A stretch of 17,506 nt of DNA from the NCBI GenBank assembly GCA_002352635.1, contig DEIT01000002.1, positions 1 through 17,506 on the forward strand. Direction: 5' to 3'. The notes below the pieces were generated by a model. It ran no database searches, was not told the origin of the DNA, and worked only from the letters and a program-made list of their open reading frames with translations. Below, piece after piece: positions 1-7,685 of the stretch; within the stretch, counting starts at the first letter, position 1, and the number at the start of each line of letters is the position of its first letter. Made by a program: the position numbers and the translations under genes. This DNA is from Hyphomicrobiaceae bacterium UBA2767. Lineage in GTDB: Bacteria > Pseudomonadota > Alphaproteobacteria > Rhizobiales > Methyloligellaceae.

Positions 1-160
1 TGCGCGAGGCTTGAGATATGTTGGGGGAGATCAAGTCTTCTGCCTCCCGGCCTTGCGTTATCCGCGCGGACCATAGCAACTCGACCAGGCGCGCGCGTGC
101 CGCCCTATTTAGGGTGTCGGGACAACAAAGGCAAGCGGAGGAAACGCGAAGCCACCGCGT

Positions 161-1672
161 TCATGCTGACGCCGATTCACGGCTCTTATGAAGCTCGACG
201 ACCCGATCCGGCATCGTGATACGGAAAGTCGTGCCAACCCTCTCCTCGCCCAGCACAATCTCACCACCATGCGCCTGGACAAGTTCGGCCGCGATCGCAA
301 GTCCCAGTCCGGTGCCGCCTTTGCGCGCGGAGCCCTGAAAGGGTTCGAAGAGATGCGCGCGCGCCTTCTCCGCCACCCCGGGACCGGTATCGTGCACTTC
401 AATTGCCACGACGGCACCTGTACGACTGGCGGCAACCAAAATCTCGGGATTTGATCCGCCATACTGCGTTTCAACCGCCTGCAGCGCATTGCGGCACAAA
501 TTGCTCAGAATGCGGTAGAGCTGATCGCGATCCGCATCCACCTCGAGATTGTTTGGCATATCAATACGCCAGTTGAACGCGCTCGTATCACTCAGGCCCA
601 AACTTTCGCCGACCTCCTCGACCAGAGGCTTGAGCTGATGAATGTCACGCTCAGGCGCGGCTTCCTTGGCGCGCCCGAATTTCAAAGTGTCGGTGCAGAG
701 TCGAATGGCCCGGTCCAGAGAATTGACGAGCTTCGGTGCCATGCGCTGCACCAGCGGATCCTGCACACCGCCAAGCCTGTCGGAAATGAGCTGTGCGCTA
801 GACAGAATGTTGCGCAAATCATGGTTGATCTTTGAGACAGCCAATCCCAGCGCCGCCAGGCGGTTCTTCTGCTGCAGCATACCGCTCAGTTCATTCTGCA
901 TATGAGAAAGCTCGCGCTCAGCGGTGCCGATTTCATCCTTGCGATCCGATGGTACGATAACGCGAGTGGGGTCTTCCGGATTCTCACTGAAGCGCACCAT
1001 GGAGCGTGTAATCTGCATCATCGGGCGCACCAACATCAGGTTCAGCGCAAGATAAACAAGCGCTGCGGTAATCACGGAAATGATGATCGACAAACCGAGA
1101 ATGCTCAGGCCAAACCGTACCATTGCGGCCTTCAGTGGATCCTGCTCAACGACAATCTCGATAAATTCCCCAGCCCCGAATCCGGGCTGTCCGACCACGC
1201 GGATGAATTCACCGGAGGGTGCAAAAAAAACCTTCAGGGCATCCCAGGTGAGGTCTGTCCACGATGCTTCCCGCAGATCATAATGACTGGCAATGGCGCC
1301 GGGCATATCGCTCTGCAGGATAAGCTTGCGGGTTCCGCCGCGCTTCAATGCCACAGCGTGGACTTGCGCGTTTTTAAGCAATTCGGTCTGGGCCGCTTGC
1401 GGCAATTGACGATCAGGAGCCGCGGCCAGTGCTGCGATTTGCGCAGCTGCGAGCCGTTCAACCAGCCAGTTCTTCCGGAAGTTGGCCACCGACGGCACGA
1501 AGACCAGCACCTCCGCAATCATGACAAAGACGATCGTCAGGATGAGGAGTTTCGATGAAAGGCCAAAAAAGGGATCGCGCGCGGAGGTGGATATTTGCGC
1601 CTGCTCTATTTCGCCGGCGTTTTCCATTTCCGCGTTTTTATCCGGATTTTTTTCTTTTGAATCAGAGGGCAT
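161..1672 (-). CDS. HAMP-domain sensor histidine kinase, orphan
   Basis: This 503-residue inner-membrane histidine kinase would sense a signal and pass phosphate to a response regulator, which is not in the window. The N-terminus is charged and cytoplasmic. A first membrane helix (about 41-60) and a second (about 187-213) flank a periplasmic sensor region of roughly 125 residues that I cannot assign to a named fold. A HAMP linker follows (about 214-262). The H-box is KINHDLRN, with the phospho-acceptor His at 284. The N-box centres on Asn395 (LCRNALQAV), the G1 box is DTGPGV (428-433) and the G2 box is GGTGLGLAI (452-460), so the ATP-binding domain is complete. It starts 23 bases after the stop of the oxidoreductase gene on the same strand, so it is probably the last gene of that operon. 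The ATG at 1672 has GAGG about 12 bases upstream. Kinase identity is very likely; the stimulus is unknown. Confidence 0.93.
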   Translation of the reverse strand: MPSDSKEKNPDKNAEMENAGEIEQAQISTSARDPFFGLSSKLLILTIVFVMIAEVLVFVPSVANFRKNWLVERLAAAQIAALAAAPDRQLPQAAQTELLKNAQVHAVALKRGGTRKLILQSDMPGAIASHYDLREASWTDLTWDALKVFFAPSGEFIRVVGQPGFGAGEFIEIVVEQDPLKAAMVRFGLSILGLSIIISVITAALVYLALNLMLVRPMMQITRSMVRFSENPEDPTRVIVPSDRKDEIGTAERELSHMQNELSGMLQQKNRLAALGLAVSKINHDLRNILSSAQLISDRLGGVQDPLVQRMAPKLVNSLDRAIRLCTDTLKFGRAKEAAPERDIHQLKPLVEEVGESLGLSDTSAFNWRIDMPNNLEVDADRDQLYRILSNLCRNALQAVETQYGGSNPEILVAASRTGAVVAIEVHDTGPGVAEKARAHLFEPFQGSARKGGTGLGLAIAAELVQAHGGEIVLGEERVGTTFRITMPDRVVELHKSRESASA

Positions 1673-1695
1673 AGTCGGGGGTGCACCTCACTCAA

Positions 1696-3120
1696 TTAGC
1701 CCAGTTTTCGAAGCCATCCGATGATGCGCCGGATCATGGGGTTCGTCAAACTGGGTGCGTAATATTGGTAAGCGGCACGTTTGCTGATCTCGGCAAGTGT
1801 GGGATAGGCGAATACGATCGAAGTGATGGCGCCAATCTTCATTTTCTTCGACATTGCCATAACCCAGAGTTGGATAAGCTCGCCAGCATGATCGCCGACG
1901 ATGGCTGCACCCAGGATGCGGCCGCGCTTGTTTGTCACCACCTTGATCATGCCCTGCGTCACCCGCTCCGCCTGTGCGCGATCGTTTTCCGCATAGGGCC
2001 AGCGCATGACCCGGATGTCGCCGTAGCGTTCGCGCGCAGCCTCTTCGGTCATACCCACATTGGCAAGTTCGGGCTCGGTATAGGTTACCCAGGGAACATT
2101 CGACACATCAGCCTTCACCGGCAGTCGGAATAGCGCGTTCCGGATAACGATACCGGCGTGATAATTGGCCACATGGGTGAACTGCAGTCCGCCCGCCACA
2201 TCGCCGATGGCGTAAACACGCCTGTTGGTTGTCTTGAGTCCGCGCGTCACTTTGATGCCGCTGCGTTCAAATTCGATTCCAGCTTCCTCAAGGCCAAGCC
2301 CCGCAACGTTCGGCGACCGGCCCGCGGCGACGAGGAGATGGCTCGCATCGATATTCCTTTCTTTGCCGTCCTGCGTAATGACGGCGCGTACGCCAGCCCC
2401 TTTCTTCTCCAGCCGCTCAATCCGGATGCCGGCGAGAATTTCTACCTTCTCAGCCTCCAGCTGCTTGAGCACAATCGCAGTCAGCTCCGGGTCATCCTTG
2501 CCAAGCGGCGTAAAGGCCTCAAGAACAGTTACCTTGGCGCCAAGACGCCGGTGCGCCTGGGCAAGCTCCATACCGATAGGACCACCCCCGATTACCATGA
2601 GGTGGTCGATGGCTTTCCTGTTGTCAAAAATGGTCTCATTCGTGAAGAACGGCACCTTGTCAAGGCCGGGGATCGGAGGCGTTCCTGCCGATGACCCGGT
2701 GGCAACCACGAAACGCCGCGCCCGGATATGATACTCGCCGGCCTCAACGGTGCGGGCATCGATGAACCTGCCCGGCGCTTCAATGACATGCACGCCGAGC
2801 CCGGTGAACCGCTCCACTGAATCCAATGGCGCAATGGCCGCAATGACACCGTGCACGTGATCATGCACACCCGCCGGATCAACACGCGGCTGCTCGGCGG
2901 CAATACCAAACGCGCCCGCCTCGCGCATCATTTGCGCACGCTTGGCCGAGGCAATCATGGCTTTGGACGGCACGCAGCCATAGTTCAGGCAGTCGCCGCC
3001 CATCTTGCCCTTTTCAATGAGCACCACATCCACGCCAAACTGTGCCGCCGCTGCGGCGACAGACAATCCACCGGAACCGGCACCGATGACGCAAATATCG
3101 GGCTCGAGCATTTCTGCCAT
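1696..3120 (-). CDS. Mercuric-reductase-like FAD/NAD(P) disulfide oxidoreductase
   Basis: A 474-residue class I pyridine nucleotide-disulfide oxidoreductase of the Lpd/MerA/glutathione reductase family. An N-terminal FAD fold (GAGSGG, 13-18) is followed by the redox-active pair in CLNYGC (Cys44, Cys49). The NAD(P) fold carries GGGPIGMEL (178-186), the second FAD motif is YAIGDVAG (303-310), and a C-terminal dimerisation domain ends the protein. The usual catalytic His-x4-Glu of Lpd reads Tyr439-x4-Glu444 (FAYPTLAE). There is no N-terminal heavy-metal-binding domain and no C-terminal cysteine pair, so true mercuric reductase activity is doubtful and the substrate is unknown. The ATG at 3120 follows AAGGAG with a 7-base spacer, a strong ribosome site. 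It lies 39 bases after the TVP38 gene and 23 before the kinase. Pairing of such enzymes with TVP38-type proteins is a recurrent neighbourhood in bacteria. Confidence 0.9.
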   Translation of the reverse strand: MAEMLEPDICVIGAGSGGLSVAAAAAQFGVDVVLIEKGKMGGDCLNYGCVPSKAMIASAKRAQMMREAGAFGIAAEQPRVDPAGVHDHVHGVIAAIAPLDSVERFTGLGVHVIEAPGRFIDARTVEAGEYHIRARRFVVATGSSAGTPPIPGLDKVPFFTNETIFDNRKAIDHLMVIGGGPIGMELAQAHRRLGAKVTVLEAFTPLGKDDPELTAIVLKQLEAEKVEILAGIRIERLEKKGAGVRAVITQDGKERNIDASHLLVAAGRSPNVAGLGLEEAGIEFERSGIKVTRGLKTTNRRVYAIGDVAGGLQFTHVANYHAGIVIRNALFRLPVKADVSNVPWVTYTEPELANVGMTEEAARERYGDIRVMRWPYAENDRAQAERVTQGMIKVVTNKRGRILGAAIVGDHAGELIQLWVMAMSKKMKIGAITSIVFAYPTLAEISKRAAYQYYAPSLTNPMIRRIIGWLRKLG

Positions 3121-3159
3121 TGGTATTCTCCTTGGGCGGCACCTGCCCCACTTACCAGA

Positions 3160-3957
3160 TTAGGCGGTCGGCGCCGTTTTCCGGAACTTCTTCAATACAA
3201 CGGGAATAAGCGCAACCGCGCCAAGAGCTGCGAAGGCGATCAACAATTCCTTCGTCACAAGCGCCCCGGGATCGAGCGTAAATTTGCAACTCTGCGCACC
3301 TCCGCCCGTCTGGCTCTGCAGGCAGCTTTCATGTGCTGCGCGTTGCGCTTCAATGACACTGTCGAGACCAACGCCCGCAAAGGCGAACGCAAAGGTTCCC
3401 GGAATGATCCCAACGAAGGTTCCAATCACGTAAGTCCCGAGCCTGACACCGAGCAAAGCCGGGGCAAGATTGACCAGCCAGAAGGGAAACAGCGGCACCA
3501 GCCTCAGAAAGAGGAGGTAGTTCAAGGCGCTCTCTTGAAATCCATCTCGTAGTTTTCCGAGCAACGGCCCCGCGCGTGCCGCCAGCGGCTCGCCGAATGA
3601 CGTCTTTGCGACAAGAAAGATGATGGTGGCACCGATGGTGGCTGCAACCACGGTAGCAAGTCCCCCGACAAGCCAGCCGAACAGGAACCCGCCGGTCAAT
3701 GTGAGAAAGATACCGCCTGGTAGCGACAATGCGATCGCGACGATGTAAATGCCCATATAGGCCAGCAGCGACAAAAGATAGTTCTGCTCGATATAGCCTT
3801 TGAGCAGATCGCGATTGTCCGCGATGTGCTGAAGCGTCAAATATTTGTGCCAGCCTTGCGATATGACGAGTACTGCCACACCAGCAAGTACCGCCAGTGG
3901 CAAAATGCGTTTGATCCAGCCGCCAGCATTCGGTTCCGCGTCGACATTATCATTCAT
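3160..3957 (-). CDS. TVP38/TMEM64 family inner-membrane protein
   Basis: A polytopic membrane protein of 265 residues in the DedA-related SNARE_assoc/TVP38 family. Biochemical roles in this superfamily are mostly unsettled, with lipid scrambling or transport proposed for relatives. Hydrophobic segments lie at about 18-33, 62-80, 82-117, 146-168, 174-197 and 231-255. The family-typical RLVPLFPF stretch is at 152-159, followed by the conserved GTFVGIIPGTFAFAFAG segment. Just before the last helix is a hydrophilic loop with two cysteines (Cys212 and Cys224) that could form a disulfide. The start at 3957 (MNDNV) is preferred for its G-rich upstream run GGGGGG 7 bases away. An in-frame ATG at 3999 would add 14 residues and cannot be excluded. 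The gene sits between the DUF547 gene (63-base gap) and the disulfide oxidoreductase (39-base gap), suggesting cotranscription and perhaps a shared redox task. Confidence 0.9.
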   Translation of the reverse strand: MNDNVDAEPNAGGWIKRILPLAVLAGVAVLVISQGWHKYLTLQHIADNRDLLKGYIEQNYLLSLLAYMGIYIVAIALSLPGGIFLTLTGGFLFGWLVGGLATVVAATIGATIIFLVAKTSFGEPLAARAGPLLGKLRDGFQESALNYLLFLRLVPLFPFWLVNLAPALLGVRLGTYVIGTFVGIIPGTFAFAFAGVGLDSVIEAQRAAHESCLQSQTGGGAQSCKFTLDPGALVTKELLIAFAALGAVALIPVVLKKFRKTAPTA

Positions 3958-4020
3958 GCTGACGCCCCCCGCGCCGACCACGTCCAACTGTGGCACCATG
4001 TGCAGACCGCACCTATACCA

Positions 4021-4902
4021 TCATTTCTTGTCATTGAGATTCCAATCATATTCGTAGTCGGAGATCTCAGAGACGCCCGCCAAACGGTCAGCCAGAACAG
4101 GTTCGGCGTATTTGCGGATATGGACCAGAATGCGCCGCGTGGAGCTGCCAAAATCATCTCCATACCAGTCGTAGAGGCTCGACGCGATGATGTTGTTTCC
4201 ATCAAAGCGCACCCCGCGGGAGCTGTTGATATAGCCGCGTGCCGCCTGATCGAGCATCTTTTCCAGGGCAGCACCTGTGTATGCTCGCTTGAGAAGATTA
4301 GGACATCCGACTGAGGCACAATTGACCGCGTAATGAATACGCGGATCACGCCAAATTGGGCGCAGTATTTCATGCTCGATATCGTCCAAGCTGAGTTTGA
4401 CCCCCGATACCGTGACCACTTTTTCCTTCCAGGGTCCTGGCAGGATGAAACTGGTCAGGCGAATGTCACGGATTGATTTTACGGGGTAACGACTGGCAAC
4501 GACATCGACCGTCTTGGCATTGTAGAGATTGGTCCAGAAAGCAAATTGCTCATCGCGTGTGAGCTTTGCTGGGTCAGCAGACTGCAATTGATCGAGATAG
4601 GCTTTGAGTTTGTCCAAGCCCTTTTTCTTCAAACCGGCATAGTCGAACCGGTTCAATCCGTCTTCGCCGACATGAAGATGCATCTCAAGCAGGTTGTTCC
4701 AGGTGGAATTGTCGATTTTGAGAACTGATTGCGGATCATGAGCCGCAAACTGCTCATGCAAGTCAGCTGCACGCACGCTCTGGCTGGCCAACAACACCAT
4801 CAGGCCGACGAGGAGAATACCTGCTCCTTCCGTCAGAATGCGGCCGAGGCGACGTCCTGATGTGTCTGCTTGCCTCGAGCTGCTGCTGCGCCACGCGTTC
4901 AT
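4021..4902 (-). CDS. Exported DUF547 domain protein
   Basis: A 293-residue protein matching the uncharacterised DUF547 family. It has a basic N-terminus and one hydrophobic stretch (about 26-40) ending in SVRA-AD at 45-46, consistent with a signal peptide and periplasmic location. Family hallmarks are EQFAFWTNLYNAK (118-130), IEHEILRP (175-182) and the cysteine-containing RIHYAVNCASVGCPNL (188-203, Cys195 and Cys200). A C-terminal YDWNLND segment completes the domain. The length is normal and the ORF is intact. The ATG at 4902 has GAGG 7 bases upstream. As first gene of the minus-strand group it is followed by the TVP38 and flavin disulfide oxidoreductase genes. DUF547 next to TVP38 is a combination I know from other bacteria, but no biochemical function is established, so none is claimed here. 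Confidence 0.88.
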   Translation of the reverse strand: MNAWRSSSSRQADTSGRRLGRILTEGAGILLVGLMVLLASQSVRAADLHEQFAAHDPQSVLKIDNSTWNNLLEMHLHVGEDGLNRFDYAGLKKKGLDKLKAYLDQLQSADPAKLTRDEQFAFWTNLYNAKTVDVVASRYPVKSIRDIRLTSFILPGPWKEKVVTVSGVKLSLDDIEHEILRPIWRDPRIHYAVNCASVGCPNLLKRAYTGAALEKMLDQAARGYINSSRGVRFDGNNIIASSLYDWYGDDFGSSTRRILVHIRKYAEPVLADRLAGVSEISDYEYDWNLNDKK

Positions 4903-4923
4903 TCCGCAACCTCACCTGTCTGT

Positions 4924-4952
4924 TTCATTCGCTACGCACTAGATAACGTCAA
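4924..4952 (-). promoter_or_regulatory. Candidate promoter of the DUF547-TVP38-oxidoreductase-kinase group
   Basis: On the minus strand a TTGACG box (4952-4947) is separated by exactly 17 bases from AATGAA (4929-4924). The -35 is close to consensus; the -10 matches TATAAT at only three of six positions. The predicted start would leave a leader of about 15 bases holding the GAGG ribosome site of the gene starting at 4902. It lies in the 271-base divergent region shared with rpmH. Inference only. Confidence 0.4.
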
Positions 4953-5041
4953 GGCATCGAATTGGGAGCCAGACCTCAATGCTTCGTGATGGGTTGTCAG
5001 AATAAGTGAAATCCGCCGTATACATACAAATTCGCGATCAA

Positions 5042-5070
5042 TTGACTTGAACCTGTCCCAAACGTATAAG
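5042..5070 (+). promoter_or_regulatory. Sigma70-type promoter upstream of rpmH-rnpA
   Basis: TTGACT (5042-5047), a 17-base spacer and TATAAG (5065-5070) form a near-consensus housekeeping promoter. Transcription would begin near 5077, giving a leader of roughly 95 bases before the GTG of rpmH. No other strong candidate was seen in 4903-5173, and strong expression is expected for a ribosomal protein gene. The rest of this intergenic region holds the divergent minus-strand promoter and nothing else I can name. Confidence 0.7.
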
Positions 5071-5173
5071 CGGGCGCAATTCCTCAATGCTCACATTGGC
5101 GCACGCAAAACGGTTGCGAAGAGCATATTGCTAACCTAGCCGCAGTCCATGAGCGGCGACACGGAGATTAGGC

Positions 5174-5308
5174 GTGAAACGCACATATCAACCAAGCGTT
5201 CTGGTGCGGAAACGACGGCACGGATTCCGCGCACGCAAAGCCACAAGAGGTGGTCTCAAAGTCCTTGCGCGGCGGCGCGCCAAGGGCCGCAAGAGACTGT
5301 CGGCCTGA
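5174..5308 (+). CDS. rpmH: 50S ribosomal protein bL34
   Basis: A 44-residue, strongly basic protein that begins KRTYQPSVLVRKRRHGFRAR after the start and ends GRKRLSA. It matches bL34 along its full length, including the KRTYQPS N-terminus and the HGFRAR core. It is a structural component of the large ribosomal subunit. The initiation codon is GTG at 5174; GGAG lies 8 bases upstream at 5162-5166, and no ATG is available in this frame. It is followed 22 bases later by rnpA in the classical rpmH-rnpA-yidC order. The strong promoter at 5042-5070 precedes it. Confidence 0.97.
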   Translation: MKRTYQPSVLVRKRRHGFRARKATRGGLKVLARRRAKGRKRLSA

Positions 5309-5330
5309 GCCGGGCCGAGCGAGTGATCCC

Positions 5331-5714
5331 GTGCCGACGGGCGAACTTCCCATCCCCCTTGGCCGATTGAAGAAACGCGCTGAATTCCTGCGCGTTCGTG
5401 ACGGCCGGTCCTGGCGGTCGGGCTGCCTTGTGTTGCAGGCACGCGAGCGCGACAGTGATGGCAAGCCGAATGGCGAACCGCCCCGGTTCGGATTTACGGC
5501 GACCCGGCGTATTGGCACGGCTGTTGCCCGCAACCGGGCGCGGCGCAGACTGAAGGAAACGGTCCGGCGGGTCGCAACGGCCAATGCCCGGCCCGGGTAT
5601 GATTATGTCGTAATTGCCCGCCAGGGCGCGCTAACTCGTTCCTTTGCAAATATGCAAAAAGACCTGGAAGAAGCGTTCTCCGGCGTTCACAAGAAAAAAG
5701 GCGCGCGGGCCTGA
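5331..5714 (+). CDS. rnpA: Ribonuclease P protein component
   Basis: The protein subunit of RNase P, which with the catalytic RNA matures tRNA 5' ends. The 127-residue basic protein shows the N-terminal RLKKRAEFLRV (12-22), RFGFTATRRIGTAVARNR and the RnpA signature RNRARRRLKETVR (67-79), followed by DYVVIAR. The only reasonable start is GTG at 5331. TTG at 5367 would begin directly at LKKRAEF, and a GTG at 5250 would overlap rpmH by 59 bases and add 27 residues of low family resemblance. The ribosome site for 5331 is weak, which fits translational coupling to rpmH. A 31-base gap separates it from yidC; no yidD gene fits between them. Confidence 0.95.
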   Translation: MPTGELPIPLGRLKKRAEFLRVRDGRSWRSGCLVLQARERDSDGKPNGEPPRFGFTATRRIGTAVARNRARRRLKETVRRVATANARPGYDYVVIARQGALTRSFANMQKDLEEAFSGVHKKKGARA

Positions 5715-5745
5715 GTATGGGTCTTGTCTTGGCGGAACCGGTCTG

Positions 5746-7593
5746 ATGGACGAAAACAATCGAAATTTGCTGATGGCGGTCGTGCTCTCGATCGCGGTGT
5801 TGCTGGCATGGCAGGCCCTCTACAATGGACCGAAGACCAGAGAGCGTGAAGCGCAGATACAAAAACAACAGGAACAGGCAAAGCAAGTCCCGCAACCGGG
5901 AACGCAGCAATCTACTGCACCGCAGCCTGACGGTGCCGGCGCACCTCCCAGGCCTTCCGGCCAGGCTGCAGTCCCTTCCACAGCTCCCGTCGTAGCAGGC
6001 GCCTCGCGCGAAGCGGCTCTTGCTGCTTCAAAACGCATCCCCATAGAGACGTCAAAACTCAAGGGGTCATTGGCGTTGACCGGTGCACGCATAGATGACC
6101 TCGTCCTCACCCGGTATCGCGAAACGGTCAAGCCCAACAGCCCCAACGTCACTCTGTTTTCACCTTCTGGCAGCAAGAAACCGTATTACTCCGAGCATGG
6201 CTGGGTTGGCGACGGTTCGGCCAAGATCAAACTGCCCAACGCGACCACGCAGTGGACGACGCTTTCGAACGGGCCCTTGAAGCCGGACAGCCCATTGACG
6301 ATCGAATGGGACAATGGCGAAGGGCTCACCTTCCGACGCACATTTTCCGTCGATGAAAGCTATCTGTTCACTGTCAAGCAGGAAGTCGAAAACAAGAGCG
6401 GGAACCTTGTCACCCTTTACCCCTATGCGCTCATTTCGCGGCACGGCAAACCGGATGTCGAGAGTTTCTATATCCTGCATGAGGGGTTGGTCGGCGTCTC
6501 CGGCGAGCACAACTTGCAGGAAATCGACTATGACGACGCGGTCGAAGATGAGACACTCATATACAAGGATGTCAAAGGCGGGTGGCTTGGCATCACGGAC
6601 AAATACTGGGCCGCTGTTGTAATACCCGACCAGAAGGCGCCTTATCAGGCGCGATACTCAGGGTCGGTCCTCAACGGCAAGGACCTGTACCAGACTGACT
6701 ATCTGGCTTCTCCTGTGCAGGTGCCAGCGGGCGGCAAGGCTTCCACCCAGGGACTTTTGTTTGCAGGCGCCAAGGAAGTCGATGTCGTCGACGACGAAGC
6801 CGAACAATATGGCATCGACCGCTTCGACCTGCTGATCGACTGGGGCTGGTTCTACTTCCTCACAAAGCCGCTGTTTTTCGCAATCGATTATTTCAACAAA
6901 CTCGTTGGCAATTTTGGCCTGTCGATCCTGATCGTCACGGTGCTGATCAAGCTCATCATGTTCCCGCTTGCCAACAAATCCTACGCGTCGATGAGCAAGA
7001 TGAAGAAGCTGCAACCCGAAATGACCAAACTCAGGGAGCGCTTCGCGGATGACAAAGTGCGCCAACAGCAGGCGCTCATGGAAATGTATAAAAAGGAGAA
7101 GGTGAACCCGGCCTCAGGTTGTCTGCCGATCCTGATACAAATCCCGGTTTTCTTTGCACTCTATAAGGTGTTGTTTATCACCATCGAGATGCGCCATGCA
7201 CCCTTCTATGGATGGATCAAGGACCTGTCGGCTCCCGATCCAACAACGTTATTCAACCTGTTCGGGCTCATTCCATGGGATCCTCCGACTTTCCTGATGA
7301 TCGGCGTCTGGCCGCTCATCATGGGGGTCACCATGTTTGTACAGATGCGCCTGAATCCCGCGCCGCCTGATCCAATCCAGGCAAAAATATTCGCATGGAT
7401 GCCGGTCTTTTTCACCTTCCTGCTTGCGCCGTTCCCTGCTGGCCTTGTGATCTACTGGGCGTGGAACAATACGCTGTCCGTCCTGCAACAGGCCTTCATC
7501 ATGAAACGCCACGGCGTCGATATCGCCCTGTTCGATAATCTTGGACCTCTCGGAAAAAAAAAGGACAAGCGGGATAAAGACGACAAGAAATGA
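5746..7593 (+). CDS. yidC: Membrane protein insertase YidC
   Basis: A 615-residue insertase that places proteins into the inner membrane alone or with SecYEG. The start MDENNRNLLMAVVLS gives the first membrane helix (about 7-23), preceded by GGCGGA about 10 bases upstream. A Pro/Gln-rich linker (about 30-90) and a large periplasmic domain (to about 370) are typical of the Gram-negative form. The conserved C-terminal core contains the helices around YFLTKPLFFAIDYF, the segment TVLIKLIMFPLANKSYASMSKMK and the last helix near AWNNTLSVLQQ. Lys402 sits where E. coli has the functionally important groove arginine (Arg366), so the positive charge is kept. A Lys/Asp-rich tail (about 602-615) may help ribosome docking. 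Same operon as rnpA. Confidence 0.97.
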   Translation: MDENNRNLLMAVVLSIAVLLAWQALYNGPKTREREAQIQKQQEQAKQVPQPGTQQSTAPQPDGAGAPPRPSGQAAVPSTAPVVAGASREAALAASKRIPIETSKLKGSLALTGARIDDLVLTRYRETVKPNSPNVTLFSPSGSKKPYYSEHGWVGDGSAKIKLPNATTQWTTLSNGPLKPDSPLTIEWDNGEGLTFRRTFSVDESYLFTVKQEVENKSGNLVTLYPYALISRHGKPDVESFYILHEGLVGVSGEHNLQEIDYDDAVEDETLIYKDVKGGWLGITDKYWAAVVIPDQKAPYQARYSGSVLNGKDLYQTDYLASPVQVPAGGKASTQGLLFAGAKEVDVVDDEAEQYGIDRFDLLIDWGWFYFLTKPLFFAIDYFNKLVGNFGLSILIVTVLIKLIMFPLANKSYASMSKMKKLQPEMTKLRERFADDKVRQQQALMEMYKKEKVNPASGCLPILIQIPVFFALYKVLFITIEMRHAPFYGWIKDLSAPDPTTLFNLFGLIPWDPPTFLMIGVWPLIMGVTMFVQMRLNPAPPDPIQAKIFAWMPVFFTFLLAPFPAGLVIYWAWNNTLSVLQQAFIMKRHGVDIALFDNLGPLGKKKDKRDKDDKK

Positions 7594-7623
7594 AACCGCA
7601 CGGAACAAAAGCACGCTAAAGGC

Positions 7624-7655
7624 AAAAAAAAGGCCCGGGGAAAATCCCGAGCCTT
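7624..7655 (-). terminator. Intrinsic terminator of the small exported-protein group
   Basis: Read on the minus strand, AAGGCTCGGGA / TCCCCGGGCCTT forms an 11-pair stem, with one mismatch and one G-T wobble, closed by a TTTT loop. It is followed at once by eight Ts (7631-7624). It lies 30 bases after the stop of the cysteine-rich protein gene. On the plus strand the hairpin is followed by only TT then CGACT, so it would terminate yidC transcripts poorly: the signal is directional for the minus strand, though some bidirectional activity is possible. Confidence 0.85.
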
Positions 7656-7685
7656 CGACTAAGTGTATTTCATAATTCTTGCTGG

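Noticed and set aside
1..74. Open minus-strand frame from an ATG at 74 running off the left edge (24 codons).
   Set aside because: Too short, no ribosome site and no recognisable sequence. It may be the start of the next gene, but this cannot be supported from the window. Positions 75-160 also show no gene.
101..116. Short hairpin CCCT-ATTT-AGGG after the histidine kinase gene, as a terminator.
   Set aside because: Only four to six pairs and no T-run on the minus strand.
902..1558. Long plus-strand open frame (218 codons) opposite the histidine kinase gene.
   Set aside because: Its composition is rich in His, Arg and Cys with no motif; it is the mirror of a gene with all kinase boxes.
2851..3552. 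Plus-strand open frame of 233 codons spanning the oxidoreductase/TVP38 junction.
   Set aside because: It overlaps two well-supported minus-strand genes and has no recognisable domain or ribosome site.
5250..5330. N-terminal extension of RnpA starting at GTG 5250 and overlapping rpmH.
   Set aside because: Long rpmH/rnpA overlaps exist in Thermus, but the extra 27 residues show no RnpA resemblance and the GTG at 5331 gives a normal length.
5715..5745. A yidD gene between rnpA and yidC, as in many bacteria.
   Set aside because: Only 31 bases are available; no such gene is present here, which is common in this group as far as I recall.
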